64,000 bases of DNA. Origin: Porites lobata (lineage: Eukaryota > Cnidaria > Anthozoa > Scleractinia > Poritidae). The number at the start of each line of letters is the position of its first letter. Position 1 is the first letter of the stretch. The stretch is taken from positions 3,111,001 to 3,175,000 of the forward strand of contig CALNXK010000020.1 of the NCBI GenBank assembly GCA_942486035.1. Direction: 5' to 3'. The notes beneath the pieces are model-generated. The model was not told where the DNA came from. It saw only the letters and a program-made list of their open reading frames with translations, and made no database searches. Made by a program: the position numbers and the translations under genes. Positions 1 to 12,530 of this stretch are shown here, in pieces.

Positions 1-153
1 GAAAGTCTCCGTGTTAACGGGGTGTCCGTATTAAGCCAGTTGAAATTGAGAGAAAATGTAAACGCTTTCTTTTCCCAGGGACAAAGTAAACTGTCCGTAA
101 TAAAGAGGTGTCCGAATTAAGCGGGTGTCCATAAAGCGAGGTTTAGCTGTAAT
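1..153. repeat. Tigger/mariner-like repeat end
   Basis: Repeated GTGTCCGTATTAAGC-type phrases run up to GGTTTAGCTGTAATTA, which resembles the terminal part of Tigger-like non-autonomous DNA elements. Related phrases recur near 49.4-49.73 kb and 55.98-56.83 kb. The other end lies outside the window, so length and target duplication cannot be checked. Confidence 0.5.
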
Positions 154-1120
154 TAGTTTTTGTTATCTGTTGAGCCCATTTAAGGCTGCGAGAGCAGACG
201 ACTTTTTTGGCTCTTGTTTCAACCGCCGTGAAACAAAGCTGCTCTCGCACTCTAAGCACGCTTGAAAACTCGTGGGAACTAGGTATGAATGATGATTTGC
301 CACTTTCAGTAAGTCTCATACAAAAGTATAGATTATGGAAAATTGCTGTCAATCTCCTTTTTTTAATAACAACATTTACAGTTTTTGACGTTACTTTCCG
401 TTGAAGTTTCTCCAAAATTCGAGAGCGCGAAAAACGTTGTACCACCATCACGTCATTTCCATGGTTCGCCCATAGCTTTCGACCAAATCGCTCAGTTATT
501 GTAAAAACAACATTGTGTGAGGATAAAAATTCTAAACTGTGAGGTTATAGCCATACATGGCTGCAGTCTCTATGGATGAGGCGCGATTAAATTACGGTTA
601 AGTCAGGAAAGCTCCTTGGTTTGTCTAGTTTTAATTCCTCTTTTAGAGAGACTTCCGCCGTAAACTGGTGTAAACAATTACGTCAACAGATTCCTTATTT
701 TAGAACATGACTTATTGTTTACTAAAAATATTAGCAGAAAGAAGTTCTTTCGGCTAGAAAAAAAGTTGTCCTACGTGCCGTAAAAAAACAAAATATACTG
801 CAAGATGACGTGGGACATCTTTCATTGCTTTTATTGATTTGTTTTATAGATCCTTTTTATAACTGACGTACACCTTTGACGTAAAAATGAAGGTTTAGTG
901 TCGACTGTTAGAGTATCGTTAGCATTATCATTACCATCATCATCATCATTATTATATTTTTTCTTCTTTTTCCTTTTTTCCTTAAAAAAAAAAATAAATA
1001 AATAAATAAACGAACAAAAAAAATAGTCGGAATGGGATGATGGTGGGCTTCGAAAACACGATGTCCTTTGGTACAACTGGTCTTGTTATGTATTTCGATC
1101 TTCCCGAGGCGGGTAATCGA
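154..1120. other. No gene seen; AT-rich spacer
   Basis: Short ORFs here have no recognisable domain and no splice context. Around 920-1020 there is low-complexity sequence (ATC/ATT runs, poly-T, poly-A and an AAAT run) that generates artificial reading frames on both strands. Confidence 0.5.
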
Positions 1121-1124
1121 CCCA

Positions 1125-1305
1125 TATAAGGGAATCCAAGACAATCTTGGATTCTGGATTCCACGCCGTGGATTCCGGATTACAGGTACTGGATTCCAGT
1201 CTTTGTTGATGAAACTTGGATTCTGGAATCCAATGTATAGAAGGATTCCGGATTCCTTGAGCTGTATTCCCGATTCCAAAGCCGAGGATTCTGGATTTCA
1301 CAAGC
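1125..1305. repeat. GGATTC-rich degenerate minisatellite
   Basis: Many imperfect copies of TGGATTC, GGATTCCGGATTCC and the complement GAATCC are packed into about 180 bp, partly in inverted order. Several overlapping ORFs on both strands exist only because of this repetition and are not genes. Confidence 0.7.
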
Positions 1306-1342
1306 ACATTGGGCGAGAGTAAATTTGAATCGTTATACGTTT

Positions 1343-1445
1343 ATGGGAAACTGCCCACCAGCCCCTCCCTTAAGCCAACAATTTGCCCTAAGTGACGAGT
1401 AAGTGTTGATGTTGGCTTTGTGGGGGGGGAAGGTACCAATACCCC
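1343..1445. repeat. Small foldback repeat
   Basis: A GGGAAACTGCCCACC-like start is followed by CTTAAGCCAACA, a short loop, then TGTTGGCTTTG and a G-rich run, giving an imperfect hairpin. It looks like a short non-autonomous DNA element; termini are not sharp. Confidence 0.45.
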
Positions 1446-1620
1446 TGAACCTTTTTATTTCTCCCAACGGGAATCTCTCTCTTTTCGAACGACTTCTCCG
1501 GTGAAATAGCCCTATTCTGTAGTTGAATAAGATCACAAGGAAAACGTTCGAAGGAGCAGGATTTGTAGTTCACGACAGGTCTGTGGAAGATATACATAAT
1601 TTAGGAATGGGTGGATGTCG

Positions 1621-4410
1621 CCCTACTAAACAATAAATACTCATAGTTGCAAGACTGCATTTAGAAAATACATTGATTTTTGAATATTATTTATTCCAAA
1701 TTTGTGGAATCCCGATTTTTTTGAGCGTTGGTAAAAGCCTTCATTCGAATAATACAGTTTTTGACTGGTAAGGGAAGTTAGGTATTTAATTAATCATATT
1801 CCATTCTGTAAGTTTACTTACATATTTTTATCTAATGAGAGAAAAACAACTCTTTGGTTGTCGTTGTGACAAGATAAGAATCAACCGTGAAACGTAATTA
1901 TTCAAAGCGGAAGAGTAGAGCGAATCGGAACGAACGTTAAGTTATATCTCTGTTCAAAAGCTATAGAGAATGAAAAAGTAATTTTAGTTACAGTCATTGT
2001 CAATATTCTAATAGACGTTTTTTAAAGGGAGTTCATCCTCTCCCTATCCCCTCTCTCACAAAACCCCACTTTCTCCCCCTCATTCTCAACTCGAGTGTTA
2101 CTATTATTAGAGAGACAACAATACAGACCCAGAGTATTACTCTGAAAGGTTGTGCCACACCTGTCGACATTTAAAAGAGACTGGTTATTTGCACTTTTGA
2201 CGGTTTGTCACTTCGGTCAACATACATCATTGTCCATTGATATCGGCCAGTCTATCAAGAAAAGTCGCATTTATTTATAGTCCAAATATACCTGCTAGGA
2301 ACGTAAACGTCTTTTGTCTGGAACGTAAATACTGAGGTATGTGTTTTAATCTATTTTCTTTTGATTTCAGTTCACCAGAACAGACGAATTTTCAGATTAA
2401 AATCGAATTTTCATGATCCTTTTAAATGCTGTACGTGACGTTCGTATTTGCACAAAACTTCTACACAATCGTCTTCAAGCAAATGTGCAATTTTTTGCGA
2501 TTTCTTCACCAATTATTCCCTTTCTTTTCTCTCAAAACAGCTAGTACCAAAATATAGCAAAGTTGTAAGTCGACAGACTTTTACTCTCACTTTCCTTGTA
2601 TGACCGTTTCATAGTTTTTTTTTTTTTTTCATCTAATATTTCACCTGACTTGATTTTGAACATTCAAGACTTCATGATGAATTCATGATCAGTAATATTC
2701 GCCTAAAAGGATCTTCGAAACGCTATTTCTTAGCCTGTTAAAGTAACTAGGGTATGTACATCACTTATAAATGTGAAAAAAAATTAAAAGTACATAAAAA
2801 AGGAATGGGGAAGCTTTATGTGTGCCGAAGAACTGATGTTCTGAACTGCTAAGCTTTGTCGAGGCTGGCTTTTAATTGTACAGAAGGATTAGTTTGACTA
2901 AAAGACATCTGGATTAATGCAAAACACACAAGAAAATCAATCAAACAGGTCTGTCAAAAAGGGAGTGTCATATTCCCTAATCAGGCTTTGCCTTTACAAG
3001 CAATATGGAATTTTTTAAATGCGTTTTTAAATGAGTTTTTAAAAAACTCATTTGACTCCTATTGCTTTATTATTCCTGGGTCTTGAGTTTTCAGTTGGGC
3101 TAAATTCTGTTATTTCAGGGAATCCATTCGCTGAATTAAATTGCTAAATTTGCAAGTGCCTCTCACTAGCTGATAACATAGAACAGGAGATGACGTCGTC
3201 TCTATTATATCCTAAATTTCCTATCCCTTTGAATAGCTCGCTGACAAACTGCGGATAGATGATCAAAGAAATCATGAAATTTTAACTTCGAATGTTAGAG
3301 CTGAAGCAATTTTTTGCAACTGCATTAACAGTCAGTCCCTCGTAATAAATCTGGAGTTAAAGTTTTTAGCTGACGTGTAACCACTACCACCCTCACGAAG
3401 GAGGAAGCATGCTCTTTCAGCATGCTCTTTCGCTTTTTCTCCGCCTTCACATATAGGCTTTAAAAGTTTGCGACGGCGTGTTTTAATAATGATTTTGTTT
3501 TCAATCTTTAGTTGGTACCGGCCTGTAAAACGTACGATTGCTTGCCACTGAGAACTTTCATCAACTGCGAAAAAAAAAAAAAGGATTGTCAACATGGCCT
3601 TCTATGAACTGATTACCTTTATCTTTCAAATATTGCCGGTCATTTCGTGTCCTTATAAACTTTATAAATTTTCGACCTCATAGCAATTATTTCTACCAAA
3701 TAATAATAATAACATTTATTTATACTATACAGTTACTACCAATAGCTGTCATGCCAAAAAACGATCGAGACCTAATCTTGTGGCATTTATTAAAGTTCTT
3801 GTGCGTCAAAGCCAAGCGAAAAATTTTACATTTTGGAGACAGCAATTTGGTTACCTGGTTCTCAGGTTCAAGTTTTGCTGTTGCTTCTGTTCACTCTTAG
3901 GGCGGAAACGACTTTTTTTACGATTATTTTTAACGCTATTAAGCACTAGACGGTCCAAATTCCAAAAATCCAGGAGTCCAACCCTTAAATGATTATTCCT
4001 AACAGCGAAGGAGGCCTGGAATTGGAGATAGCAGATCAAAGAGACAACGTTGTACAAACAAGACGTCAATTAAATTTTGAGATAGTATAGACTTCATAGT
4101 ATTGCTGGTACTGAATCGGCTACTAGGATAATAATCAGGCGGCTTTATTCACATTTGGTAAGGAATTCATGGTTCTTAGTTAATTCTCAAACATCGATTT
4201 ACCTCAGTGCAAACTTATATTAGTTAACTCGCTGACATATATATTTGGTGCATTTTTAAATGTTTCAATTATGGATACGAGGAAAAATGAAGTAACTTAG
4301 CTTGCCATTAGTTATACTTGTCCAAAAACTGTCCGTGACTGAATGCATTTTTTCTTTAATTAACTGAGGTAAAATTTTGACGCCATAAGACTTCTATTAA
4401 TCTAAAACTA
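1621..4410. other. No gene or clear repeat seen
   Basis: Roughly 2.8 kb of AT-rich spacer. The only longer frames (minus strand 3332-3595, plus strand 3780-3992) have biased composition and no domain. Nothing here can be supported as a gene, RNA or defined mobile element. Confidence 0.5.
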
Positions 4411-4472
4411 AGGAATTTGCCATGCAAAACTTACTTTACAAAGGTTGTTACATTTCCCGTTTACGTGGGCAA

Positions 4473-4800
4473 ACCGCGCCGGTCGGTCCACGGATTGGCA
4501 GATGGTACGGAAAATTCAGAACTAGTAAATTTCGTCCCGAAATCGCGTTTACCATTCATTGTAAAAATCAGTTCCATTTACCGAAAAACGATGGCGCAGG
4601 CCCGAAACTGGTATGAACCTGGTATCAAAAATGATTTTCAAGAAATGGAACACGAATTTGCGATTGGAATATTCCGCCCGGAAAAATAGGACTGTCCTTT
4701 TCAGATGTTCCGTAGCTCTCGGGACTCTTTTGCTGGAACGACCCAACAAGCTGTTTGCTCCATTCACTTTCCAACCGGATTTTCGGGAAACTTTTTAATA
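4473..4800. repeat. Interspersed repeat, copy 1
   Basis: The segment with GGAATATTCCGCCCGG, a TTCCGTAGCTCTCGGG-like stretch and a CCATTCACTTTCCAACCGG-like stretch has a clear relative at about 54.14-54.34 kb (same order: GGAACATTTTGATCGG, TTCCAGGGCTCCCGG, CCATTTACTTTCCAGCCG). It is therefore a dispersed repeat, and the overlapping ORFs are repeat-derived. Family unknown. Confidence 0.5.
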
Positions 4801-7530
4801 GTAAACAACCGAGGTCTTGCTGATACTCCCGTTTAATTTCTTCAAAAGGGAAAGGGTCTCGACGAAAAGCCAACAAAAGCCGTTGATCGACCGAGTGTTA
4901 GCTTTTGAAGTCCCCGTTTTTTTTCGCCCTTATCAGGCGTTGGTCATTTCACAGACTGCAGGAAAATGGTCATTACAGCATGTGTATTCAGTTAAAATTT
5001 CTAGCTCAAACGTTGCCGATAAATTCACATTAGCTAAGATTAAAAACTCATCAAACAAACAACTGTAGTTGAATTCGCATCGGAGTTGTAGGCTTTAGAA
5101 TAGAAACAAAACTTAGCATAAGCCAAAGGCTCGTTAAATCACTGTCTGCAAAAATATCATCGCTTTATAAGTCCGGAATTAAACAGCACTAATTTCTTTC
5201 ACTAAAAGACGTTCAAATACGCAAGTATATGGTTTAAGCTTGATGGAAAGAAAAACACAAATATACTGATAAGAAAACCAACGACTTTCTAGATTATTCT
5301 GGCCTGTGATTCAATGATAAAGGCTTCGGAGTATCACAGTGTAAAACGTTGGATGTGTCACTCCACGCAACAAAGCTGAAAAGCGGGAACCAAAACAAAT
5401 TGACCAATTTTGTTGCTCATTTTTTGAGATGTTTAAAACTTCTAAAAATTCGTTATACAGTATATTATTTGTTGCCATGAAGACGGGCACACACATGAGG
5501 AATTTTGATTAACCCGATCTGTTGAAAACAAATGTTAGTTTTGAGTGATGACATTAGAAAGCCATTTGCCCCTTTTTTATCTGACTTTTAACATTAGCCG
5601 TTTACCGAAAACATCATTTTTTCATGAATGCAATTTTAATGTATTAGGATAAATAGGCTGATTTTCCGGCAGATTAGAGCGCCGAAAAAATTCAACTAAC
5701 CTTAATGCGAAAGACTGAAATCCAAGTAATACTGTTTAAAAATAATATAGCTTCGATTTCAAACTTAGCTCGGAGGTCTGTTGTCATGTACGTACTTTAT
5801 CAAGACCATTAGGCCCTGTCTGCGCTGGCTTAATTTAAGGGTGTTGACTGGATTACCTTCTAAAAGATATTTCTCTTCATTTTATTTTTCCAAAACTATT
5901 ATTTTTCTGAACCTTTTCTCTTTGACGATTTTACGACCCCGTACCACTTTGTTTTTCTTTAACAAAATTTAACAAAACTTGGTCACAATTAGTTGGCACG
6001 ACAGCAAATTGAAATATAAAGTCAACAGTTGCATACGGTCAGTTTCTTCTACAAAAAGTGGAATTATTAAAGAAAAAATCATAGCATGATTTACTAGTCT
6101 CATCGCTTAGTTTTGATGAGTCTAACGGTTGATCTAAATGGTTAGAAAAAGCTAGGTTGACGCCATATTGTTTGCATATGGTGACGTCATTGATCCCTTC
6201 TATAGGGTCATCTTCTATACGTATAACATGTCAAAGTCTATTTGTTAAAAGAAAAACTACTGCAACACAGTGGAAACCTTAATAGAGGGGCCAGGGCCCG
6301 TAAGAGATGGGGGGAGGAGGTAATTATAGGCACTTTCTTTCACTTAGCTTTTTAGGGTTACTTTTTTTTGGTAGAACTCTTGGGGTTATTCCTCCTAAAT
6401 CTCAAAAAACTCTATTCCATTACTCGTCTCTGCCAATTTTTTCGAAATGTTTTATTATTATTCTTTAAAACCAAAATATAATGTGTCTATTAGCTTGTAT
6501 TGCAAGATTTTAATCACTGACGCCGCTCTCAAGTATTTGTGTTTTCTAAGAGAAAGGTTGATAGCGTTAACATCCGACCCTCTTCAAATGCAAATTGTGG
6601 ATCAAATATTCTAGAATTGAATAAGTGAATTTAATCATTTTCCAAACTTGAGGTTAAACTATAGAGCGTTTTCACATGACGTTAAGGCAGCCATGCTGGC
6701 GTTCCAAACGTGTTCCATAAAGTAGTACCATTGTGGTACCCAGCTCAGTCCCCAACCCCCACGAATTACGAAGATTGTCAATGTATGGTTTGCAAAAAAA
6801 AACACACTGGAGAGCTTTAGATGCTGAGACGAGGACGACTACCAGTACTTAGTCCTAAGTAGTGCTCTTGCGTGAACCAAAGTCATTTTGGCGGGAAACC
6901 GTGATAGCCGTCGTCATTCTACTATGAGTTTTAGGAAGAATGCAGGAGAATGTCTTAGTGGCAGGAACAAGTTATTAGAAGTTTAATCGTTTTGCGACAG
7001 GGAAAGGGCTAAACCCTCTCCAATAAATATGACCGCATTAATTTTTCTGGTGAAAAATAGTACGATAAAGCTTTCTGGGTTGAATATTTTTCGATAATAC
7101 GCGAAAAAACTTTAAGTTAAATCTCGCACTCGTACTCGTTCTCGCCCTCAAATCTAAAGCTCTCTACTGTAAACACATAAGCATAAAATTCAAATGCAAA
7201 CTGCCTATAGGCTCTTGAGGAAACACAGCCCAATGTTCATTGCCGAAGTGTTTAATGTTTTGCTTTTAAATCTCAGCCTCAAAAGACAAACCCCAATCCA
7301 GGCAGCCATTTGTTGCAAACTTGACGCCAGATTTTTCAATAAATCATTTCCTGCGAGCACCTACTTACAAGTGTTTATTTTCCCTTATGATCTTTAAGTC
7401 ATTTTGAAAAATGTATTTTCCTTACATGTAGACGTTTCCCATTACCTGTCTCGATTGGTAGCTGCAAGATGCTGTCACCTTCAGGCAGCATGCAGGACGG
7501 AAATGTTTATTAATACACCTGCCACCCAAC
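4801..7530. other. No gene seen
   Basis: AT-rich spacer with only short ORFs lacking domains. There is no tRNA-like structure, long tandem repeat or convincing inverted repeat. Confidence 0.45.
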
Positions 7531-7534
7531 TTAT

Positions 7535-7541
7535 TATTCGT

Positions 7542-7578
<37 letters not shown>
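7535..7578. repeat. (TTTA)n microsatellite
   Basis: An uninterrupted run of TTTA units. It creates the IYLFIYLF-type peptide in the plus-strand frame 7404-7670, which is therefore not credible as a gene. Confidence 0.9.
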
Positions 7579-7669
7579 GTGGTCAAGCATTTACGCCAGG
7601 ACAACAGCGAACGTGTCACACAAAAGGTAACTTCTTTGCTTTTTTCTCTCTCGTTCATTTTGTCAAATG

Positions 7670-7870
7670 ACGGCGATTTTTTCTGGAGTTGAATTCTAAT
7701 AAAAAAAAGGCTGTATCTAAGTTCAGAAAAGAAAAATTAAATCATTTCCACGTGTTCACGTCCTTCATAAAACGTTAAAGTAGGACGCTTCGTGACGTAG
7801 TCGACCAACAACGGCATGGAAATGTACAAAAAAGGGCGATCGCACCTGCAGTTGTTGCTTTAACAACCAG
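7670..7870 (+). repeat. Repeat family R1, fragment
   Basis: Shares ordered blocks with 17.10-17.45 kb and with the complement of 28.23-28.68 kb: a GAGTTGAATTCTAA-like block, CTGTAT..AAGTTCAG, ACAACGGC..GGAAATG and a GCACCTGCAGTTGTTG-like block. The 28 kb copy has terminal inverted repeats, so this is probably a fragment of the same non-autonomous DNA element. Confidence 0.55.
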
Positions 7871-7884
7871 GAACAACTTACATG

Positions 7885-8310
7885 GCTCCCGCCCGGGGGG
7901 GGGGGGGGGGATGGGGTTAATTTTTGCTAAGTAGGTGCCGCTGGCCTCTCAGAGCCCCTACCCCATTACAGTCCATTCTGTGGCCAATTATACACCCCAT
8001 CTTAGTCAATATTGGGCAAATATGTAGTTTTCACGATCCCAACTTTAAATAGGTCATTCCAAAATGAATTGACCCATTTTTCACTGAATGAAGAACACTT
8101 TACTTTTCACCTACCGTTCAAACATCCTGGTACGTTTGCTAACCTTAAAAAAATCAAGACCTTTTTTACCCCAAAAATCAGAAAATGTGCCACCCATTCT
8201 AGTAATTCTAGTTGAGAACGCGACCCCATTATAGTCAATCCAGTCGTGAAAACACGACCCCATCCAACGGCACATCCCAATTAGCCACTGAAAAGGAAGC
8301 GCCCCCGGGG
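7885..8310. repeat. Probable non-autonomous element with G-run
   Basis: CCCGCCC and a long G run open the segment and GCGCCCCCGGGGC closes it. Internally, phrases such as CCCCATTA..GTC and CGACCCCAT recur. It looks like a short dispersed element with degenerate inverted ends; family not recognised. Confidence 0.35.
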
Positions 8311-10660
8311 CTTGGCACCCCTTTTGTTTGGCTGCGGGCCCTGTCTCCTGTAAACTTAAGAAATGAAATTATACTCTAAGCTACTGCATAAAGCCAGCCT
8401 GCACTTTCATAAATAAGCGATCGAATTACAAGTACGTCGATCTTCTATCGAAGAATAAACTTCTCTTTTCAGCTTGAAGGAATCACGATTTCCCGTTTAC
8501 AACTAAGCAGGAAACTGATTTTGGGTCGATTATTTGCCCGACTTTACGGGCAACACTTTAACCTTTAAGCCATAAGAGTGATCACGAGAATAACGGACAT
8601 GATCACACAAGAAGAATTTGCTTGATATTTTATCAACTTCTCTCCACTACTTCTATAGTAAATGAATAAAGGGGACAAATGAGAATTTTAATTTTGATCT
8701 TAGGGTTTAAAGGGTTAAACAGAAGAGGCAGGTGATATGCGGAGGGCTTTTTCTGGCCGTTAATTGTTGAGACTGCCGATCTGTACGTGATTGGTATTGA
8801 TTAACATACAAAAATTAATTGAAAAATATATACTTCTGTCGATGCACCTACAGCGAGTAAATAGGGGTGAATCTGATCTTTAATTAAACAAGTGAGTAAC
8901 CACAGATTAATTTTGCAGTGCAAAAAGAAAAACATGCATATCCAAAAGCGCAGAAATAAGCTTTATTCGCTGCTAATGATAATGCAATCAAGACCTTTTG
9001 TCCCATAAAGCCAACACTTGTATCAGTTATTTTCAAACCGATATCGTTCATTAATCCTACGGGCTGTTGTGGCCTTGAATAGTGAAGTTAAGCAGCGTGT
9101 GGGTTTTGCACAAATTTAACCAATAACCAAGCTTGTTTTTAATGGAAACAGATACAGTCCTCCTCAATTGTTGTCTTAATGTATCCTTTTAAGTGATGTT
9201 GTCAACGTGATTGGCATACAAATCAACGAAGTATCGTGTCTGGTTTTCTTCGAGCACAACTTAAATTTAATATTCTCAGTCGGCTATACTTTCCTCGCTG
9301 GTTCCTAGGAAAAAATTGTCTTGGTGTCAGCTTATGGACTTTTAGAGATGATGAAAGCAGGCGGTATAAGATATCTTTAACTGGAATTTAGTGGTCTTGA
9401 CAATTAAGTACAAGGTTAGGTTATTAAGTTTGTGATTCATCTTTACATTACTGAAGGCCATCATTGCAAGAATACTTATTTTAGCAAAGACTTACTGTCA
9501 TTTCGAGTTTCATCCTCAACGAGTATCTACTTATTTAGCCATAAATTTGAAACTTTTTATTTGACATGGCTTCACTCAAACGCCAAAAAATATAAATTAG
9601 TAATTGAAAACAGTTTTAAACAAGAATTAAATTCAATCAGTGCTTATTCACATTGATAAAACACCTTTTTTACCTTCGGAACTTAGTTACAGTGATCTTG
9701 TTACCTCTGCGTCCTGCGTCCCTGATGGATAAGAATACCCCAAAAACGCACAAAATTTCATGCCAATTTGCGCCCCGTTAAAAGATCGATCGATCAATCG
9801 ATCTGAAGATGTTTTTTGTAGTAAGAATATATTGTTCGCGTGATTTCTGTGGCTGTTGTTTAACGACGCAAATTTCTTTAGTCTTCGTGGTGCTTTACAA
9901 AAGAATGTCTTTTATCTGTTAAATAAAGACCTAAGCATTTTCAATTTAGAAATTTTTGATTTTTGAACTGAGACTGAATGGTTCTGGAGTGGACTTATAA
10001 TTTGTTCACAAGATGAGTCCCAGGACTCACCATAACTATTTCTAACAAAATCACTGAAATTATAAAGTAAGCTACGGTTGATGACAGCTACGAAAATAAT
10101 CAGAAAAGAATCTGGATGAAGTAAAATTCCATTGTAATAACTAACATTAAAGGACTGATAAGTTCCCAAATTAACATGTTTTGTAGGCTGTCTTTAGATA
10201 CGGCACTCTAGAAATCTCAATTTAATTTGAGAAATGCTTTTATGGAAATCAAGAAAAGCCAAACTAAGATACTATAGATTCTCTGGAGAATTTAATTAAA
10301 TATGTTTTTGTACAGCGTTATTTCCCTTTTGTTTTACCTAGAGCGGGTAAATAACTCGTAAAATAAATGTCACATTAGACCAGCGGGCGAAATGTCCTTT
10401 AGAGGAAACATTGAGCAAATGTGTTCCATCGTTTCTCTACTACTAATGAGCAAAATCTCTTGTTATTGTCACGTAGCAGCGTTAGATTCGGCATGAAGCT
10501 CGAAGTCTTAAACAGGCCTTAATTTCCGGGAGACAATACGAATCAACATCAGATTAGAAAACATAATAATAATAATAACAATGATTACAACTACAATTTT
10601 GTGGGATATTAGTTCACGGGCATGCGCAGCAGTTGGAGCTTATCACAAGTATATCCAGCC
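8311..10660. other. No gene seen
   Basis: Spacer with scattered short ORFs (for example plus 9432-9656 and minus 9912-10169) that have no recognised domain and no supporting splice sites. A short GATC-rich palindromic run occurs near 9785-9800. Confidence 0.45.
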
Positions 10661-10668
10661 GCGTACCC

Positions 10669-10910
10669 AATGACACGTTCCTCGAAAAATGGTTAACTTT
10701 AACCCAGGATTAAGCCAAATTTTAAGCAAGGTTTTCCTGTCCAAGAGCATGCAACTCGAGCTTAAAAACTAATACTGTTGAGCCTTCACTTCGAAATGCA
10801 GTAATGATACCACAAAACGTTACTGTACGCATTATTAGGAATTATACAAAAACGGAACAAAATTTTAATCCTGGATTAACGATAATCGGCCTTTCAGGAA
10901 CTGGGCCCTG
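10669..10910. repeat. TIR element of the GGATTAA family
   Basis: The left end reads ACGTTCCTCGAAAAATGG followed by TTTAACCCAGGATTAAG. The right end, read in complement, gives CAGGGCCCAGTTCCTGAAAG followed by a TAATCCAGGATTAA block. This is the layout of a short element with long degenerate inverted ends and is related in style to the one at 59.16-59.40 kb. Confidence 0.55.
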
Positions 10911-11149
10911 CAGGGCTTTTACCATTTTCTAAGCGAAAAACCCGAGAAGGACGAGTTCGTAGACTTACTATATCTGCGCATGGGTTAAGGCGCGCCTGTG
11001 TGCCTCAAAGTTCTTACTTTTTCTCGGAAATGTCTTGGAATCAACACACTTTAACAGAAATAAATCCTAAAAGCTCATTAAAATACTTGTATTAAAATGG
11101 AAAACAGCTCATAGTTTTGCTGCTTTTGGTACGGCGTTACGAGTTTCTT

Positions 11150-11240
11150 TTATTATTATTATTATTATTATTATTGTTGTTGTTGTTGTTGTTGTTATTA
11201 TTATCATTATTATTATTATTATTATTATTATTTATTTATT
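11150..11240. repeat. (TTA)n/(TTG)n microsatellite
   Basis: A run of TTA units changes to TTG units and back to TTA/TTTA over about 90 bp. Confidence 0.9.
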
Positions 11241-12036
11241 AGTTTTTCTTTTTTTTGTGCCGACTGATCCGAATCAAAAAATCTTGCATCCTAAGTTGTC
11301 ATAAAGCACTAAGTACTGTATGACAGCCAGCTATGTAGCTATTAATTAATTGTAAAGTACTGACGATAAAATTTCTAATCATTTCTGCAATTTATCTGTC
11401 CTCGAATAGCCTAAATCTATAAATGACTATTAATGGCATGGTCCCCTCGGCATCATAATAATGACATACACTTAGCAAACAAATGCCCCTGCTCGAGGTA
11501 TTCGGAATTTTCGCTGGTTATTAAAAATTGACTATTTATATCTTGTATTGTCCAAACGAAATTCACGGCATTAGAAGAGGGTCTAAATATATTTTTTTTT
11601 CCTTTTTTTTTTCATTTTTTTAGCCTAGCAGGTTCTTTATCAGCAGCAACTTTTCAGCAGCTTTTTTGCGGTACAAGTGCCTTGGGCATGCGCACTCACA
11701 CAGGAATCTTTTCTCCCACGCGAAAGTTTTAATGGGAACGGCTTTGCAAATGACAAATCCCTTCGACCATACCATGGCCGTGACGTAACTGACAAGAAAA
11801 GTGACAACTCAGTCAGTTTGAAACTAAAGAATCGAAACTTCGCTTGATTAACATATGTTTCAAAACTAAATCCTTCCGAGTCAGAAATTGTCAGCTATTT
11901 CTTCAACGCACTTTTATCTCAAGAAATTTACGTTTATTGATTCATTGATTTGTTTATAATCAGCTTGAGTCAAAATGTTTGACTTAGAAAATACTCTATG
12001 CATAACTGTAAGTTAAAGCTACAAACTGCACTGATA

Positions 12037-12530
12037 TATCTTTTATCTTTACTCTTTTAATTTATATTTAATTGTGATAATAATCAAAACAGGAGGGAGA
12101 TATTCTCTATAGATATAGAGAGATATTCTCCATAGATGTAGATCCATAAGCTGTGTCGTTTGAGGATTTATCTTTTATCTTTGTTCTTTTTATTCATTTA
12201 CATTTAATTATGATAATAATCAAAACAGGAGAAAGATATTCTCTACAGATATAGAGAGACATTTTCCATAGATATAGATCCATAACAATGTCTTTTGAGG
12301 GTTTATCTTTTATCTTAGTTTGTTCATTTACTTAATTTAAATTTAATTATGATAATAATGAAAACAGGAGAATTATATTCTCCATAGTTAAAGATCCATA
12401 ACAATGTCGTTTGAGGGTTTATCTTTTATCCTTGTTCTTTTCAGAATTAATTTATATTTCATTAAGATTTAAATAAAAACAAGAGAAAGATATTCTCCAG
12501 AGATCTATAACAATGTCGTCTGAGGATAGT
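12037..12530. repeat. Four-unit tandem repeat, ~110-135 bp period
   Basis: Four successive units start with ATCTTTTATCTT-like sequence, continue through a TTTAATTATGATAATAAT-like block, AAAACAGGAG, a GATATTCTC block and end with GATCCATAACAATGTC..TTTGAGG. Unit starts are near 12037, 12169, 12304 and 12420. Later units lose part of the AGATATAGAGAGA block, so unit length shrinks along the array. Confidence 0.8.

Noticed and set aside
908..1307. Overlapping ORFs on both strands near 1.1 kb
   Set aside because: They are translations of the GGATTC minisatellite and of adjacent low-complexity sequence.
7404..7670. 88-codon plus-strand ORF
   Set aside because: Its hydrophobic IYLFIYLF stretch is the TTTA microsatellite; no other support.
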